Shown piece after piece: positions 1 through 11,408 of a stretch of 64,000 bases of DNA (positions are counted from its first letter, which is position 1; each line of letters opens with the position of its first letter). Position numbers and translations under genes: made by a program. The notes under the pieces were generated by a model. It ran no database searches and was not told the DNA's origin. It worked only from the letters and a program-made list of their open reading frames with translations. The stretch is from assembly GCA_023374025.1 (NCBI GenBank), contig SIJG01000020.1, positions 526,004-590,003 of the forward strand, in the 5' to 3' direction. This DNA is from Heterodera schachtii. Its lineage: Eukaryota > Nematoda > Chromadorea > Rhabditida > Heteroderidae.

Positions 1-770
1 TTTGATTTTGAAAATTATTTATATTTTTAATGACTTTGGCAAAATGTTTTTGTTTTTTGAAGAAAATTTTCGATTTTACACCCCCTAAATTCGGAACTTT
101 TTAGCAATTATTTACCCATTTTTAGTAACTATTTTGGGGTTTTTTTTAGAAACTAAAAACTAATTATTTTGGCAGTTTTTAGCAACTATAAATTGGAGCC
201 CTATTCATTAGTGCCGGTCTCGATTCTGTCGATTCTCATACTCGGATATTGGGGCTAAATTCCCGATCTCGAAAATTAATTCAAGGCCTTTGAGTCTTGT
301 GAGTCGATTCTCGACTCTATCTGGCTCAATTAAAGCTCCCGAGTCTGATCAGTTCTGGGCTTAGCCAGGGAGTGGGCTAAGCCTCCCCCCCCCCACCCGA
401 CCCGAAAATTCGGAAAACTTTTGAAAAAGTATATCATTTTTTAAAAGAAATTATCATTAAAAAATTTTCCCCGCGCGCCTCTCGGCACTCCTACTCTATG
501 TTGAAAAAAATATTGAAAAAACAGGGCGAAAAAATGAGAGGCCGGAGAGCAAAATCTTTCCCGACTCTCCGGCTCATTTAAAGCTTCCGAGTCTCGATCA
601 GTTCTCAATCTCGAATCCTGGTTCAATTATAGCCTTTCTAGTCCATTAAGCTGCTGTAGTCTAAATCTAATTCTCAATCTTTCAGGGCCCAATTCCCATC
701 ACCGAGTCTCGAAAAACTCCGACTCTCGAGTCTCTATTTTTTTTTTACTAATTTTTAAAAAGTTATTTAG
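1..770. repeat. AT-rich spacer with degenerate GAGTCTCGA-type repeats
   Basis: No coding region is recognisable. From about 200 to 740 the sequence repeatedly uses short variants of GAGTCTCGA and TCGATTCTCGACTC separated by AT-rich DNA, which looks like a decayed palindromic repeat. The 5' exons of the SPRY gene that starts being readable at 771 are not visible here, so they lie further upstream or are lost. Confidence 0.4.
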
Positions 771-1411
771 CTATGCCGATTTCGGTTTTGCCGTCAACCA
801 ATCGGATGGCGCAATTCGAATGCGCAAGGGCAATTACGCATACTCAAACAGTGGCGCTTTTTGCATTAACAATGTGTTGAAACTCAGTTATGCAAAATGT
901 GCATACGGTGCAGGGGATACGGTGGGATGTGGCGTCGATTTGGCCAGCCGACGGATTTTTCTCACCAAAAATGGCACATTTTTGGGTAAAAATGGCACAT
1001 TTTTGGGTAAAAATGGCACATTTTTGGGTTGGTAAATATTTGGGACAGGTTTAGGGCCGGCCACAATTTGGAAATCGCACGCCCCTCGACCGGGTTTTAT
1101 ATCGATCAAGAGTCGAGAATTTTCTTTCTTTTATTTTTTGATGGGGGTTGATGTATCGAAATTTCAGAGTCGTTTTCTCAGTGCTAAGTTTTTGGTAATT
1201 TCTTGGCCCGAGAATTGTCTCGGGTTTTTCGGGACATTAATGAGTCTCGGTTTATTATTAATTTGTGAGTTTTTTTTTTAAAGAATCCTTCGATTTGGTC
1301 CTTCCTTCTGATGATCTTCCGCTGTTCCCATTCGTCACTTTGTGGAGCTATGATGACAAAATTGAGGCCAACTTTGGACCAAAATTTGAATTCAATTTGG
1401 CCACTCTCTGA
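771..1411 (+). CDS. SPRY/B30.2-domain protein, 3' part (SPRYSEC-like)
   Basis: Two exons are readable. Exon 771-985 follows a TTATTTAG acceptor and encodes a SPRY core with YADFGFAVNQ, GDTVGCGVDLASRRIFLTKNG. Exon 1284-1411 joins in phase 1 and ends IEANFGPKFEFNLATL and TGA, the usual SPRY C-terminal strand. SPRY is a protein-interaction fold; cyst nematodes have many secreted versions (SPRYSEC effectors). No signal peptide can be seen because the 5' part is absent from the window, so secretion is unproven. The end of the first exon is copied as a 21-bp tandem repeat, each copy bringing the splice donor with it. It may be the tail of a complete gene or a 5'-truncated copy. Confidence 0.75.
966..1029 (+). 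repeat. 21-bp tandem repeat, three copies, spanning a splice donor
   Basis: Three near-identical 21-bp copies (core AAAAATGGCACATTTTTGGG) cover the end of the SPRY exon. Because 21 is a multiple of three, each extra copy adds seven residues (KNGTFLG) without a frame change, and the first two present an identical GG|GTAAAA donor in the same phase. Confidence 0.85.
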
Positions 1412-1873
1412 CGCACAATTTTTTGTTGTTGTTTTTTGATTTTTGACCTTTGCATTAATTTAAAATGTCGTTAAAATGTTCTCAATTTTTTTTTTTGTTA
1501 TGAGGGCTCGGGACTTTTATACATAAATTTTTCAAATATGCAATATGCACGAAAAGGGTGATAAAATTTGATAAATTTAGCATCATTCGAAAGTTCAACA
1601 TGTTTAGAAGCTTTTGATTAAACAATTGCTACGCGATTGAACAGCTTATAAAAAAGTTGAAACATGAATACTACCAAAAAGTCGGAATACATGTCGGTAT
1701 ATCTTTTTGTAGTTTTTGGGAAGCCGATACAGCTTGTTAAGAGGCTTTCGAATGAAATCAACTTTGTTAAATTTGGTCAACAAAGAAAAAAAGATGATGC
1801 TCTAAACTTGGCTCAGACTATACCGGCCAGACTATAGTGTCCCAGTCCGCATCCCAACCAAGGCCGTAGCCAG

Positions 1874-2166
1874 GGGACCCACCCGTTTGGGCGCTCACGT
1901 TTGGGCGCTCACGTTTGGGCGCGCTCGTTTGGGCGCCAGCTCGTTTTTCCACTTAAGCTTTTTTCTTTGGCATCCAAATCCAACAATCTTGGTATCATTC
2001 GGAAGCTCTTATCATGCTCTATTAGCCTTACCAAAAACGAAAAGTTTTTCAAGCCTGGAAAAAATTTTATTAAGAAAAAACATGCTGGCGCCCAAACGAG
2101 CTGGCGCCCAAACGTGAGCGCCCAAACGTGAGCGCCCAAACGCGCGCGCCCAAACGCAGTGGACCC
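1874..2166. mobile_element. MITE, 293 bp, 8-bp TSD GTAGCCAG
   Basis: Inverted ends begin GGGACCCACC on the left and GGGTCCACTG on the right, followed by several GTTTGGGCGCTCAC units per arm. The 8-bp GTAGCCAG occurs directly outside both ends (1866-1873 and 2167-2174). No transposase is present. An 8-bp TSD fits hAT or Merlin; the GG start slightly favours Merlin. Confidence 0.85.
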
Positions 2167-3754
2167 GTAGCCAGACCCTTGGCTTTGGGGTGGGGGGGGG
2201 CTGAAGTCAAAAATTCGATTTTTAAGAGTGTATTTTTGTTTTATAAGTCGATTTTAGGGGTATATGTTTGGTTCTTTGAAATCCCGAATTATGGGGTGTA
2301 TTTTACAAAATTTTTAGCACGTTTTTCGCCAAAAAATTACTATTTTTTGCCATTTTGGTCATCATTTTTCAAAATATGGTAAAATGGTGGGTCCGGCGGT
2401 GCCGATAGGCGCCGCCGGGAAAATTTTTGTAAGTATTTTAATTCGATTTTGTTAAGAAAATTGCTTAAAATTTCAAAAAAATAAACTGAAAATTTTTTAA
2501 TGTCCAATGAGAAAAGATTCCCTCCATTTGCAGATGCAATTTACGCGATCGTTCAATTGAACAGCTCCTCCACCTTGGCTTTGCTTCTTCAACCCGTTCT
2601 TTGCATATTCGAACTATTAGGAAATGATTGTTTCAATAAATTTTCAATTTAATAAGCAAATTAAATCCTTCAAAAACTGTCTTTAGTAATTTGCCTCAAC
2701 AAAATGTCAGGCCGCCGAAAAGAAGCAGAGGAAAAGATGGCAAAATCAATGTAAAATTAAAATGCCAATTTTCAATTTTAAGTTTTGTTTTCATTTTTTT
2801 CATTTTCATCTCTGCCGATTGTTATTTTTAAAATTTTAAACATTTTCCAATTGTTTTAATAATTGGAAGAATAACAAAAAATAAATGTTTAAACAGTTTC
2901 TCGAGTGAATTTTTCTTCAGCTGCCTCAATTTTAAAGCATAATTTGTCACTATTCCAATTAATTTTAAATTTCACAATTTTTTTGAAAAAATAAATTTGT
3001 CTCTAATAACAATAATAATAATTCCCTCACACCGTCAAATTTGGACGTCAAACGGCTTAATCCGCCTTTCGTCAGCGCATCAATTTGTCTGATTGAAAGC
3101 AAATCCGATCGCCTCCTCCTAAGCGAAACAGCTAAAACAAATTCCAAAATCCCATCTAATGCCTTCGTCCTGTTGGCTTTTCCTATTTTTCATTGAAGAG
3201 ATTGCAACGACGGACGTTAATTTGCTTTCCAATACTTTTGGCATCAGCACAAAATGCCAATTCTTTCGACATTGGCACAAAGTGTGCCGTGCCGTCGCCT
3301 CCGCTCGTGTCCAATTTTTTTTACAGTATTCTGGCAAAAATTCGGCTTATTGAGATCTCAGTGATTTTGCTCCAGAGTCTCGACTCTCCATAAAATCCGG
3401 GCTTTGGATAACAGTAAAAGGCGATATTTAATTTTACAGTTTTTTCCGAAAAATCTGTAAATCCATAACTGTAAAAGTGTCGGTTTTTTTACAGTTTTTT
3501 TTCAGGAAATTGTTGGAAAATACGGTAAATTACCGGTATTTACGTGTCGTTTACAGCTTTTCATAAATAATCCATTGGTAATACCTACCTTATACTCAAG
3601 AAATCACAAATTACGGTCTACAATAAATCAGTGACTCGGTCTGCTCAGAACAAAGAATTATCAAAAAAAGTTTTTTGAAATCTAATGAAAATTTCTTGCA
3701 TGTAATTTTTGCTCCGCTTTCCTGCTGTCATAAATACCGTAGTAATCCACCGTC
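2167..3754. other. Non-coding spacer
   Basis: No exon-like block is convincing here. It contains one copy of the interspersed palindrome at 2393-2418 and AT-rich sequence rich in TTTTACAG-like strings around 3420-3560. It probably holds the promoter of the receptor gene that begins at 3755, but no clear TATA box is seen. Confidence 0.4.
2393..2418. repeat. Interspersed palindrome GGCGGTGCCGATAGGCGCCG
   Basis: A GC-rich near-palindrome in AT-rich DNA, with recurring flanks AAAATGGTGG and GAAAATTTTT. Other copies: 21806-21832, 41443-41468 (inverted), 58673-58699, 58921-58946, 59801-59827, 60571-60598, about 60716-60732 and 61015-61038. It looks like part of a dispersed non-autonomous element. 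Confidence 0.75.
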
Positions 3755-6700
3755 ATGCGTCCGCTCACTTCCCTCTGTACAATACTGTCGCTGTTCGGCG
3801 TGTTGCTGAACATTCTGTTCCTGGTGGTCACACGGCTTCAAAGGGTCGAACGCATTCAGGTGAGCACTGTAATCGGATGAATAAAAATTTCTTCAAATTT
3901 AATTGAAAAATTGAAAAAATAAATTTAAAAAATCCCGAAAAAAAAAATTTTAAAGAATTTAAATCCACCCCAAATAATTTTTTTTTTTACGTTTTGCCAT
4001 CGACTCATTTTTTTTCATCGGCACCCAAAATGCCAAAAGGGGCAAGAAGCCGTTCAAAAATACGTATTTCCTAAAATACCCCCCCCCCCCCCCGACCAAA
4101 TAGACCCCCCCCCCCCCCTTTTGAGGGGAACCGGCCACTTTGGCGCCAGCCATTTTGGCGCCAAACGCTATAACATTTTTATTTCTCATTCAAATTAAAT
4201 AAGCTTGATATCATTTTAAAGCCCTTGTTATTCCCTAATAGCCTGCAAAATTTCAAAAAATTTAATTGATATACAAAAAAGTTATGGCCAAAAAACCTCA
4301 AAAAACTGACTTTTTCTGGCCATTTTGGCGCCGCACGCTATATCTTTTGTCAAACCGAATTTATTTTTTCTAATATTTTGCAGGCTAATAAAGAACACTT
4401 AGGCCTATTTAATGGTATCAAAATTATTTTATTTGGTTGGATAAGAAAAAAGTTATAACACTTTAAAGTTCGCGGCGCCAAAATGGCCCGCGCCAAAGTG
4501 ACCCCGACCCCTTTTGAGGGGGTTGAAAATAAAAGCCCCCGGGGCTTTTAGGAAATGTGGTAATCGTAATAATTAATTATTTTGAATCCAGGAAGTTCTC
4601 ATCTTCTTGCGCTCCATTTCGATCGGCTACATTCTCGTCGCTTTGTCCATCATGGCTGTTGCCCCCCAGGTGATCCGCTTCGATCGCATTATTTTGGCAA
4701 TGATCGTTAACAATTTTGATCAATGGTCTGATCAATGATTCTTTTAAGTCGATCACTTTGGCATCCGCAAACATTCGCATTCCGCACGGACTGCTCGTTG
4801 TCGGCAACGCGGGCGCTTCTTCCAATTTCATGGTCAGATCGACAATGTCCTAAATTCATTCAAATGCCTAATCCGGAAAAGCAGTATCATGAAAAAACCA
4901 GAAATCAAGGATTTAAATGCCAAAATACCAAGATAGTTGGGATTTTAATGCCAAAAATGATGTGAATCCCCGGATTTTGATGCCAAAATTGCGAAGAAAT
5001 CTCGCATTTGGATGCCAAAAACGCGAAGAAATCTCGGATTTGAATGCCAAAAATTCAAAGAAATCTCGGATTTGGATGCCCAAAAAGCCATGAAAATTCA
5101 GGGATTTTTAAGTCAAAGCATTTCTGGCAACTTTTTTCACGATTTTTGATTATAACAGTTACAGTGCCACTGATTTTTCACAATGATAGTTTATCAAATT
5201 AACAGAGCGCGCTTGCTGCATTCGGCGTCGGCAGCTTTCTGTTCACCGCCTTCTCCTTTCTGTTGCTGTTTCTGTACCATTACCGTAAAACGGCTGGACA
5301 GGCAAATTAATCAATTAAAAAACACATTATAACCACTTGAATACCGTATCAAACCCAAGATCAGAAAGTGATACAATAACTTGGAGAGCATAATCGATAC
5401 CGTATCTAATCCAAGTGGAAAATAGTAGGGAGATTTACAATTAGGTCTAATACAGTATGCAATCGAATCAGAAATTTATTCTGTATCTAAAACAATTTGA
5501 AAAATAGTTGGAGAGGAACAAATAAGCCCAATACAGTAACCAATCGAAGCAGAAACTAGTACCATATCAATTTAATTAGAAAATTAGTTGGGAGACGAAC
5601 AAATAAGTCCAATACAGTATGCAATCAAAACATAAACTGGTACCATAAACCGTGCTGGCGCGTTTCTTAAAAACTGCCAATGGGTTTGAAAACAAAAAAT
5701 GGTTAACACATAAAAATTCATATCTTTGCTTAATTTCAATAAATAAAAATTCTTTGGTAGCATTCAATAGCCTTAATTGTACTCTATCAGAATATGATTT
5801 CTCAAAAATTTTTACTTAAGTATAAAAAAAGTTATGGTCACAAAATTGCAAAAAATCTTAAGTCAGCATTTTTTGTTCAGAACTTTTTTGAAACTCAATG
5901 AAATTTTCTAAAATTTTAAATATAAATAGAGAATTCTTAGGGCTATCGAAATATAAATTAATTTTGGTTCAATTTCATTTTAAAGACTTTAAAATTTTAA
6001 ATGTTTATTATTATATATGCATTACCATTGCAAAAAACATAGCCTATTCAATGCTTTATAACTTCTTTTATACTTAAGTTAAAAATTTAGGAAAATTATA
6101 TTCTGAAAGAGAACAATAAAAGCTATTGAATGATACCACGAAATATTAATTTGGTTGAATTTGAGCCAAGCTATTAATTTAATTATTTTACCCATTTTTT
6201 GTTTTCAAACCCATTGGCAGTTTTAAGAAACGCACTAGCACCCCATAAACTAGCGTTTGGGCCTTCATCATACTGTAGCAAAGATTGAAACTTAAATTTT
6301 ATCATTTTTTCACTAATTTTTCCATTGAGCTCCCTCCCCCAACAGATGTCCACTGTTTTTGCGCCAAAAAATGTGCCCGTTTTTGTTGGCGTTGCGTTTG
6401 TGTACTGTTTGGTGCAGTCCGTGCTGCTGTACTACTCCAAAGTTGAACCATCTGTGAGTAAAACCATGTCAAATTGGATGGACAACAGCGGAGCATACTG
6501 TACTCTGTGGAGGACGAAAGCATCCACGCCAAAATTCGAACAAAATTTGAAGGAAAAAATAGGAGACTGACATTTAGAAAAACTTAATTTTTTTGCTTAA
6601 AAATTCGGATTTGGAATCCTATTGTCAAGCCAATGTTTTATAATAGGCTGCTATCATTAGTAGGGCTGCTAATTTTATGTAAATACATATTTTTTTCCTG

Positions 6701-9700
6701 GATTCTCCATGCTTTGAATAGTAGGAAAAACACTTTCTTTTTTGTGTTAGCGAACAAAAGTTGGGACTTTTATTTACATATTTTTACATATTTCGGGGTT
6801 TTTCTACATATTACATATGTACATATTTTTATACATATTTTGGACTTTTTCGCATTTTTTTGTACATATTTTGCAATTTTTGAGGATTTTTTAAGGAAAT
6901 TTTTTTAGATGCCTCAAAAAATATTTTTTTATATTTTGAGAATTTATAGAAAATTTTTTGTAAAAACTAAAAAATTTTTTGAAAATGTATCCCTAAAAAA
7001 TCTATTTTTTTCAAAAAATGAGATATCAAAAATAATTTTTAAAATAATAAAAAGTGATTCTATGCCAATTTAGGTAATTTTTTAAGGCATTTTTGCCTGT
7101 TTCACCCTTTACTAGGAATTTTTTTCCAAAAAAATAACCATTAAAAAATTTTATTTACATATTTTAGTACATATTTGGGGGTTTTTGTACATGTTTCATA
7201 CATATTTTAGAATTTTTTATAAATATTTTATTTACATAATTCGCAAATTTTCTTACATAAAATTAGCAGCCCTAATCATTAGTGCTATGATTACTCAAAA
7301 ACCATCAAATGGAAAATTTTTGACAAAAAATTCTTCATAACTTCGCCCAAAATGAATCAAATTTATAATTTGATATCTTTCGATAGCCCTAAATGTTTTC
7401 TATTAACCTGAAAAATTTCAAAAATTTTTTTTAAATTTCAAAAAAGTTATGACATGAGAAACTCAAAAACTAAGTTTTTTTTTTTTTTTTTGGCATTTTT
7501 GGTCATAACTTTCTTGAAACTTAACGAATTTTGCAGGAAATAGAATCACTTAGAGCTTGAGCAAACTTATATCAAAAAATATTCTCATTTGATGCTTTTT
7601 TAAGTAACGACCCGGCACCCTATCATTAAACATTATAATCCATAATGATGGATTGCAGTAATATTTTTTATTTTTCAAAACATGTGACAGATTATAGACT
7701 ATCTGAAAATGTCTCCGTAATCAGAATTTGATTACTGTCCAAACTTTTGTATTAAAAAATTTTTTATGGGAAATCTTGGCCTAGACACAAAGCCAAATTC
7801 AAAATAAAAACTCAAAAAAATTCAATTAAAAATGGGTAGAATAAAATGAAGAGAAGTGCGCGGCTCGAAAAAGCTTATCACATCAAACAATCCCAAATTT
7901 CGCCTAAAGCTTCTGCTGGAACGGCTGAGCCGATCAAAGAAGTGGGAGCAGGTACAGCTGAACCTGGGCATGAACCCGAACAACAGTTTCGCCGTTGACG
8001 GATCGGGCGGAGGTGGCGGCGGCGGTGGCGCCGCGTGGGACAAGCAAACGGAAGCGAAAACGGGCGCTGGCGGCCAACAGATCGCAGGCGGATTTCAGTC
8101 GATCACCGGCGGAAGCAATTACTCGACGCTAAGTGTGGCGATTGAAAGCCGCCAGTATGATCAGAGTGGAGTCAGTGGACTGAACGGAGGAGGCGGCGGA
8201 TCGGAGGTGGTAGTGGTAGGAACATTTTGGGGTATTTTGCCAGAATTACACTGATCAGCGGAAACTTTGAGGGGGCAATTGATCAGACCGAACTTAATGG
8301 ATTAGTAAGATACTGAGAATTTTACACTGGATCAACAGAGGCTTAAAGTCTAACTATTCCGACACTAAACTATGTTTATTGATCAGACGCTTAGGTCTTA
8401 GACTAGTCAAATGATAATGTAGCAGAGGGTGAACTGATCAGAGAATTTAAGAGGGATGATCGGAGATCTTGCAAAAAGGAAATGTTAAAATTGGTCAGAG
8501 GGGGTGAATTAAGCAAAACTGTATGCAAAACTGATCAGTGGTCAAAGTTTTCAAAAAAAAACATTTTAAAATTAATTACTATGGCTATAGACTGATCAGA
8601 GTTTTTGTGAATGATCAATGTCAATTTGTGATCCCGTTTCGGCACAGAATCGCTACCTGGAAGGCACTTTTGGCACGGACTATTCGCGCAATCCGCTGTA
8701 CTTTTTGTCCAACGGTGTGCTGATGATCACATTCTGTATCATCTCACTCAGCACCATTATCACCTCAATTGCGGTCAAATGCAATCTGCGCGGGAGACAG
8801 GTGATTGAAAATCATCAAAAAATTTTGAAAAATTTTTTAGATTGAAAAGGATTTTTTGAAAAATTTCAGGAAAACATGTCGGACAAGAGTCAGGAGGAGA
8901 TGCGAACCTTCACCAATGTGCTCATTTTGGAGGCTTACATCCCAACATTGGTATAATCGGGAAGGAAATAATGGCTTTTCGCTGATCAAAAATCCAACAA
9001 AACTTTGAACAGTTGATGAGTTGCGCAGGTGTCAATTATGTGGTGTGCTTTGTAATGGGCGAGAGTGCCGTGTAAGAATTTTAGCGAAATAATTGTCATA
9101 AATAGCATAATTAGGGCAGGGATCAGCATTCTAGGAGTTTACTGTCGGGAATTAACGGCCCAAAAAATCTGGGATTTGGAGATAGAAGAAAGGCGTGGGA
9201 TTAGTGATATCGTGGACCAATTCCGAGGGTTGGCATGTTGGGGATGGCCCTTGGAATCAGTGATATTGGGCTTCAATTCAATAGGAAAGGCTGGGGCAGG
9301 GCTCAATAATTCCGGGAATTCGGGATTAGAAACACCACCGGGACGGGGATCAGGGTCAGAGTTCCCCAATTTGATCAATACCGATTTCCTCCGATAGGTT
9401 GGGGAATGGCCCAAAAATTCAGGGATCCGGGGGGAAACATCACAGGGATAGAGCAGGATTAGGGTCAGAGTCCTCCCCATTTGATCAATCCGTCCGCTAA
9501 TCGTCAAATCCCGTCCCCTAATAGTCAAATCTTGTAGCCCTAATCCACCTTTCGTTCAGCACCACCCAAGAATTTCTCGGCATTTCACTGATCGCACCCA
9601 TCCCTGTGCTGTTCCCGCTGATCAACTTGTTGTGCCTAAAGGAGTTCCGCAACATCACAAGCCAAATTGTGTTGTGCAAAATTTGGATGCGCAAAAAGCG

Positions 9701-10438
9701 ACAGGAACGAGCGGCAGCGGAACGAAAAGCGCAGGAAAACATTGACGAAGACTTGGTATCGGCAAGCAAAAACAAGGTGAGACATGGGAAGGGGAGGAGA
9801 GAAACTAAGAGAAAAAAAGGGGAAGAGAGAGAACGAGAGAGATAAGGGGATAGAGAGAGAGAGAGAGAGATGAAGGTAGAGAGAGAGAGAGAACGAGAGA
9901 GATAAGGGGATAGAGAGAGATAAAGCGAGAGAGAGAGAGACAATGAGATAGAGAGAGAGATAAGGAGGGGAGAGAGAGAGAAACAGAGAAAGGGAGAGGG
10001 AGAGAGATGGACTAGACCACATTTTTATCTCCCCTCTACATAACCTTTAGTTGCGCAACAAACGGATGCCGAATTCAACCAATGGGACTGAAGGGTATAT
10101 GACTGATTGAATGTTTGGAATAAAACTGAACCCGTTCGGGATCAATGCTTCAGGCAAACCCATAAGAATGTGCCGTCCGAAGCGTGCAGTGAAGGCGGTG
10201 CCACCAAAAGTACCGCGTCAAAAGTCAGTTTTAAGCCTGGTTGTGGGTAATTAGGCTCCTCGAGACTCTCGGCTTTCATATGTTATTTATGCTCGAGACT
10301 CTCGTGCCATTGTTAATACTCAGCCAAAAATGAATTTTTTTTTTTTAACAGAATCGCCCGGAGGACAAAGACGGCCGCTACACCGAGGCAAAGGATAATT
10401 CGCATCGTGAGGCGCGAGCATTGTTTGGCAAGCAGTGA
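3755..10438 (+). CDS. Seven-transmembrane serpentine receptor (nematode chemoreceptor-like)
   Basis: Eleven exons join in frame to about 365 residues: 3755-3859, 4592-4669, 5206-5301, 6346-6453, 8648-8800, 8870-8950, 9013-9071, 9560-9776, 10051-10094, 10154-10223, 10352-10438. Exons 1-8 supply seven hydrophobic helices: TM1 (FGVLLNILFLVV), TM2 (GYILVALSIMAV), TM3 (FLFTAFSFLLLFLY), TM4 (FVGVAFVYCLVQSVLLYY), TM5 (LMITFCIISLSTIITSIAV), TM6 (NYVVCFVMG) and TM7 (IPVLFPLINLLCLKEFRN). The TM1 Asn and the TM7 PLINxxxxxxFRN end are typical of nematode Str-superfamily receptors; the exact class is not resolved. The tail is hydrophilic and basic. Exon 3 uses a GC donor (CAG|GCAAAT); reading through it would stop at once. 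Introns 3 and 4 carry MITEs. The two tail exons 10051 and 10154 are less certain. Confidence 0.8.
4067..4556. repeat. Foldback element with long C-runs in receptor intron 1
   Basis: Outer arms ATTTCCTAAAA...CCCCC and GGGGCTTTTAGGAAAT are inverted; inside them are inner arms with repeated CCATTTTGGCGCC. Two poly-C runs of about 16 bases occur near 4080 and 4106. No coding capacity and no clear target duplication. The element ends just before the acceptor of exon 2. Confidence 0.65.
4865..5100 (+). repeat. Imperfect ~31-35-bp tandem repeat in receptor intron 2
   Basis: Repeated variants of GAAGAAATCTCGGATTTG followed by GATGCCAAAA, about six imperfect units. No coding role is evident. Confidence 0.6.
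5340..5640 (+). repeat. Imperfect ~90-bp tandem repeat in receptor intron 3
   Basis: Roughly three to four degenerate units built around AATACAGTATGCAATCGAA, GGAGAGGAACAAATAAG and CTAGTACCATATC. It adjoins the left target duplication of the 5651 MITE. Confidence 0.5.
5651..6242. mobile_element. MITE, 592 bp, 8-bp TSD CCATAAAC, in receptor intron 3
   Basis: Ends CGTGCTGGCGCGTTTCTTA and (complement) GGTGCTAGTGCGTTTCTTA are inverted over about 50 bp. CCATAAAC lies immediately outside both ends (5643-5650 and 6243-6250). There is no transposase. The terminal base pair mismatches. Confidence 0.85.
6661..7274. mobile_element. hAT-type MITE, 614 bp, TSD ATCATTAG, in receptor intron 4
   Basis: Perfect terminal inverted repeats start TAGGGCTGCTAATTTTATGT, with the 8-bp target duplication ATCATTAG at 6653-6660 and 7275-7282. 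TAGGG-type ends plus an 8-bp duplication are the hAT signature. The interior is AT-rich, with repeated TTTACATATTT and no transposase. Confidence 0.92.
7857..8215 (+). other. Glycine-rich open block, unassigned exon candidate
   Basis: This stretch inside receptor intron 4 is GC-rich and open on + for about 360 bases. It reads KKLITSNNPKFRLKLLLER, then an eight-glycine run, then GGFQSITGGSNYSTLSVAI and a second Gly run, and ends near GTAGTG|GTAGGA. No acceptor gives the phase-0 join needed to include it between exons 6346-6453 and 8648-8800, which already join cleanly without it. It could be a cassette exon with an unrecognised acceptor, a nested gene or an exon remnant. No function is assigned. 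Confidence 0.35.
9783..10012 (+). repeat. GA/GAGATA microsatellite in receptor intron 8
   Basis: Purine-only strand of GAGAGA and GATAAGGGGATAGAGA units over about 230 bp. The overlapping minus-strand frames read only as Ser-Leu low complexity and are not genes. Confidence 0.9.
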
Positions 10439-10669
10439 TTGGAGGCGGACAAATCGATCAAAATCAATCAATAAAACCAATCGATCGGAGAGACATTTAA
10501 ATTTCGTGTTCCCGAGTCCCTTTTCGAGAAGAGGAAAAGTTCATAGGTAATTGGATTTAATTAAGCTATCACCAAAAATTTGCGACTAAAGCGGTGCCAA
10601 CTCACGCCGGCTGGATAAATTTGAAAATTTCATTAAAATATCCGGGCTATATTACTCGACTATCATATC
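10425..10669 (+). repeat. Unit-flank repeat (receptor tail and 3' flank), copy 1 of 3
   Basis: The last receptor codons (GGCAAGCAGTGA) and following DNA, including GGAGAGACNTTTAAA, GTTCCCGAGTC and GGTGCCAACTCACGCCGG, recur at about 12570-12850 and 18390-18640. This shows that the duplicated Ubl unit was taken together with the end of the receptor gene. Confidence 0.8.
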
Positions 10670-11408
10670 TAGAGTTCGACATTTTGAAAAAAGCCTGGAC
10701 CTGGACCTGGATTCCATGTTGGACCTGGACCTGGATTCCATGTTGGACCTGGACCTGGATTCCATGTTGGGCCTGGACCTGGATTCCATGTTGGACCTGG
10801 ACCTGGATTCCATGTTGGACCTGGACCTGGATTCCATGTTGGGCCTGGACCTGGATTCCATGTTGGACCTGGACCTGGATTCCATGTTGGACCTGGACCT
10901 GGATTCCATGTTGGACCTGGACCTGGATTCCATGTTGGACCTGGACCTGGATTTCCTGGACAAAAATCCAGGAAAATCCAGGTCCATGAAAAATCCAGTC
11001 TCCTCGAGACCTGGATCCAGGCGCCTGGACCTGGATTTTTTGAAATTCATTTTAAAAATCAAAAAAATGTTTGAAAAAATCAATAAATTGCTTGGGAACA
11101 TCTAAAAATATCTAATTTACAATAATATTTTGTTTTTAAATATATTTAATCATTTTTTGAAAACTTGAAAAAATATCCGTCACTTGAAATAATAAATTCG
11201 AAAATTTTGTCCAGGAAAATCCAGGCTTTTTCCTGTTTCGCCTGGACCTGGACCTGGATTTTTTTTTCACATTTGACCTGGACCTGGATTTCCTGGACAA
11301 AAAATCCAGGAAAATCCAGGTCCAGGAAAAATCCAGGTTTCAGAAAAACGGCCTGGACCTGGATCCAGGAAAAATCCAGGCCTGGATCCAGGTCCAGGTC
11401 GAGCTCTA
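10670..11408. mobile_element. hAT-type MITE, 739 bp, TSD ATCATATC
   Basis: Ends TAGAGTTCGAC and GTCGAGCTCTA are inverted; ATCATATC is duplicated at 10662-10669 and 11409-11416. Inside is a 24-bp tandem array and further inverted CCTGGACCTGGATT units. The related flank copies at about 12800 and 18630 lack the element, so the insertion followed the unit duplication. Confidence 0.9.
10692..10957 (+). repeat. 24-bp minisatellite, about 10 copies
   Basis: Units built from GGACCTGGACCTGGATTCCA repeat about ten times with rare A/G change (GGACC to GGGCC). All six frames stay open because the unit is a multiple of three, producing repetitive frames such as LDLDLDSM that are artefacts. Confidence 0.95.

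Noticed and set aside
9518..10022. Minus-strand Ser-Leu-rich frames of 128-141 codons
   Set aside because: They are the shadow of a GA microsatellite in a receptor intron; there are no splice-compatible neighbours and the composition is purely repetitive.
10594..11105. Frames reading TWTWIPCW, LDLDLDSM and SRSRSNME repeats on both strands
   Set aside because: All come from a 24-bp minisatellite whose length keeps every frame open.
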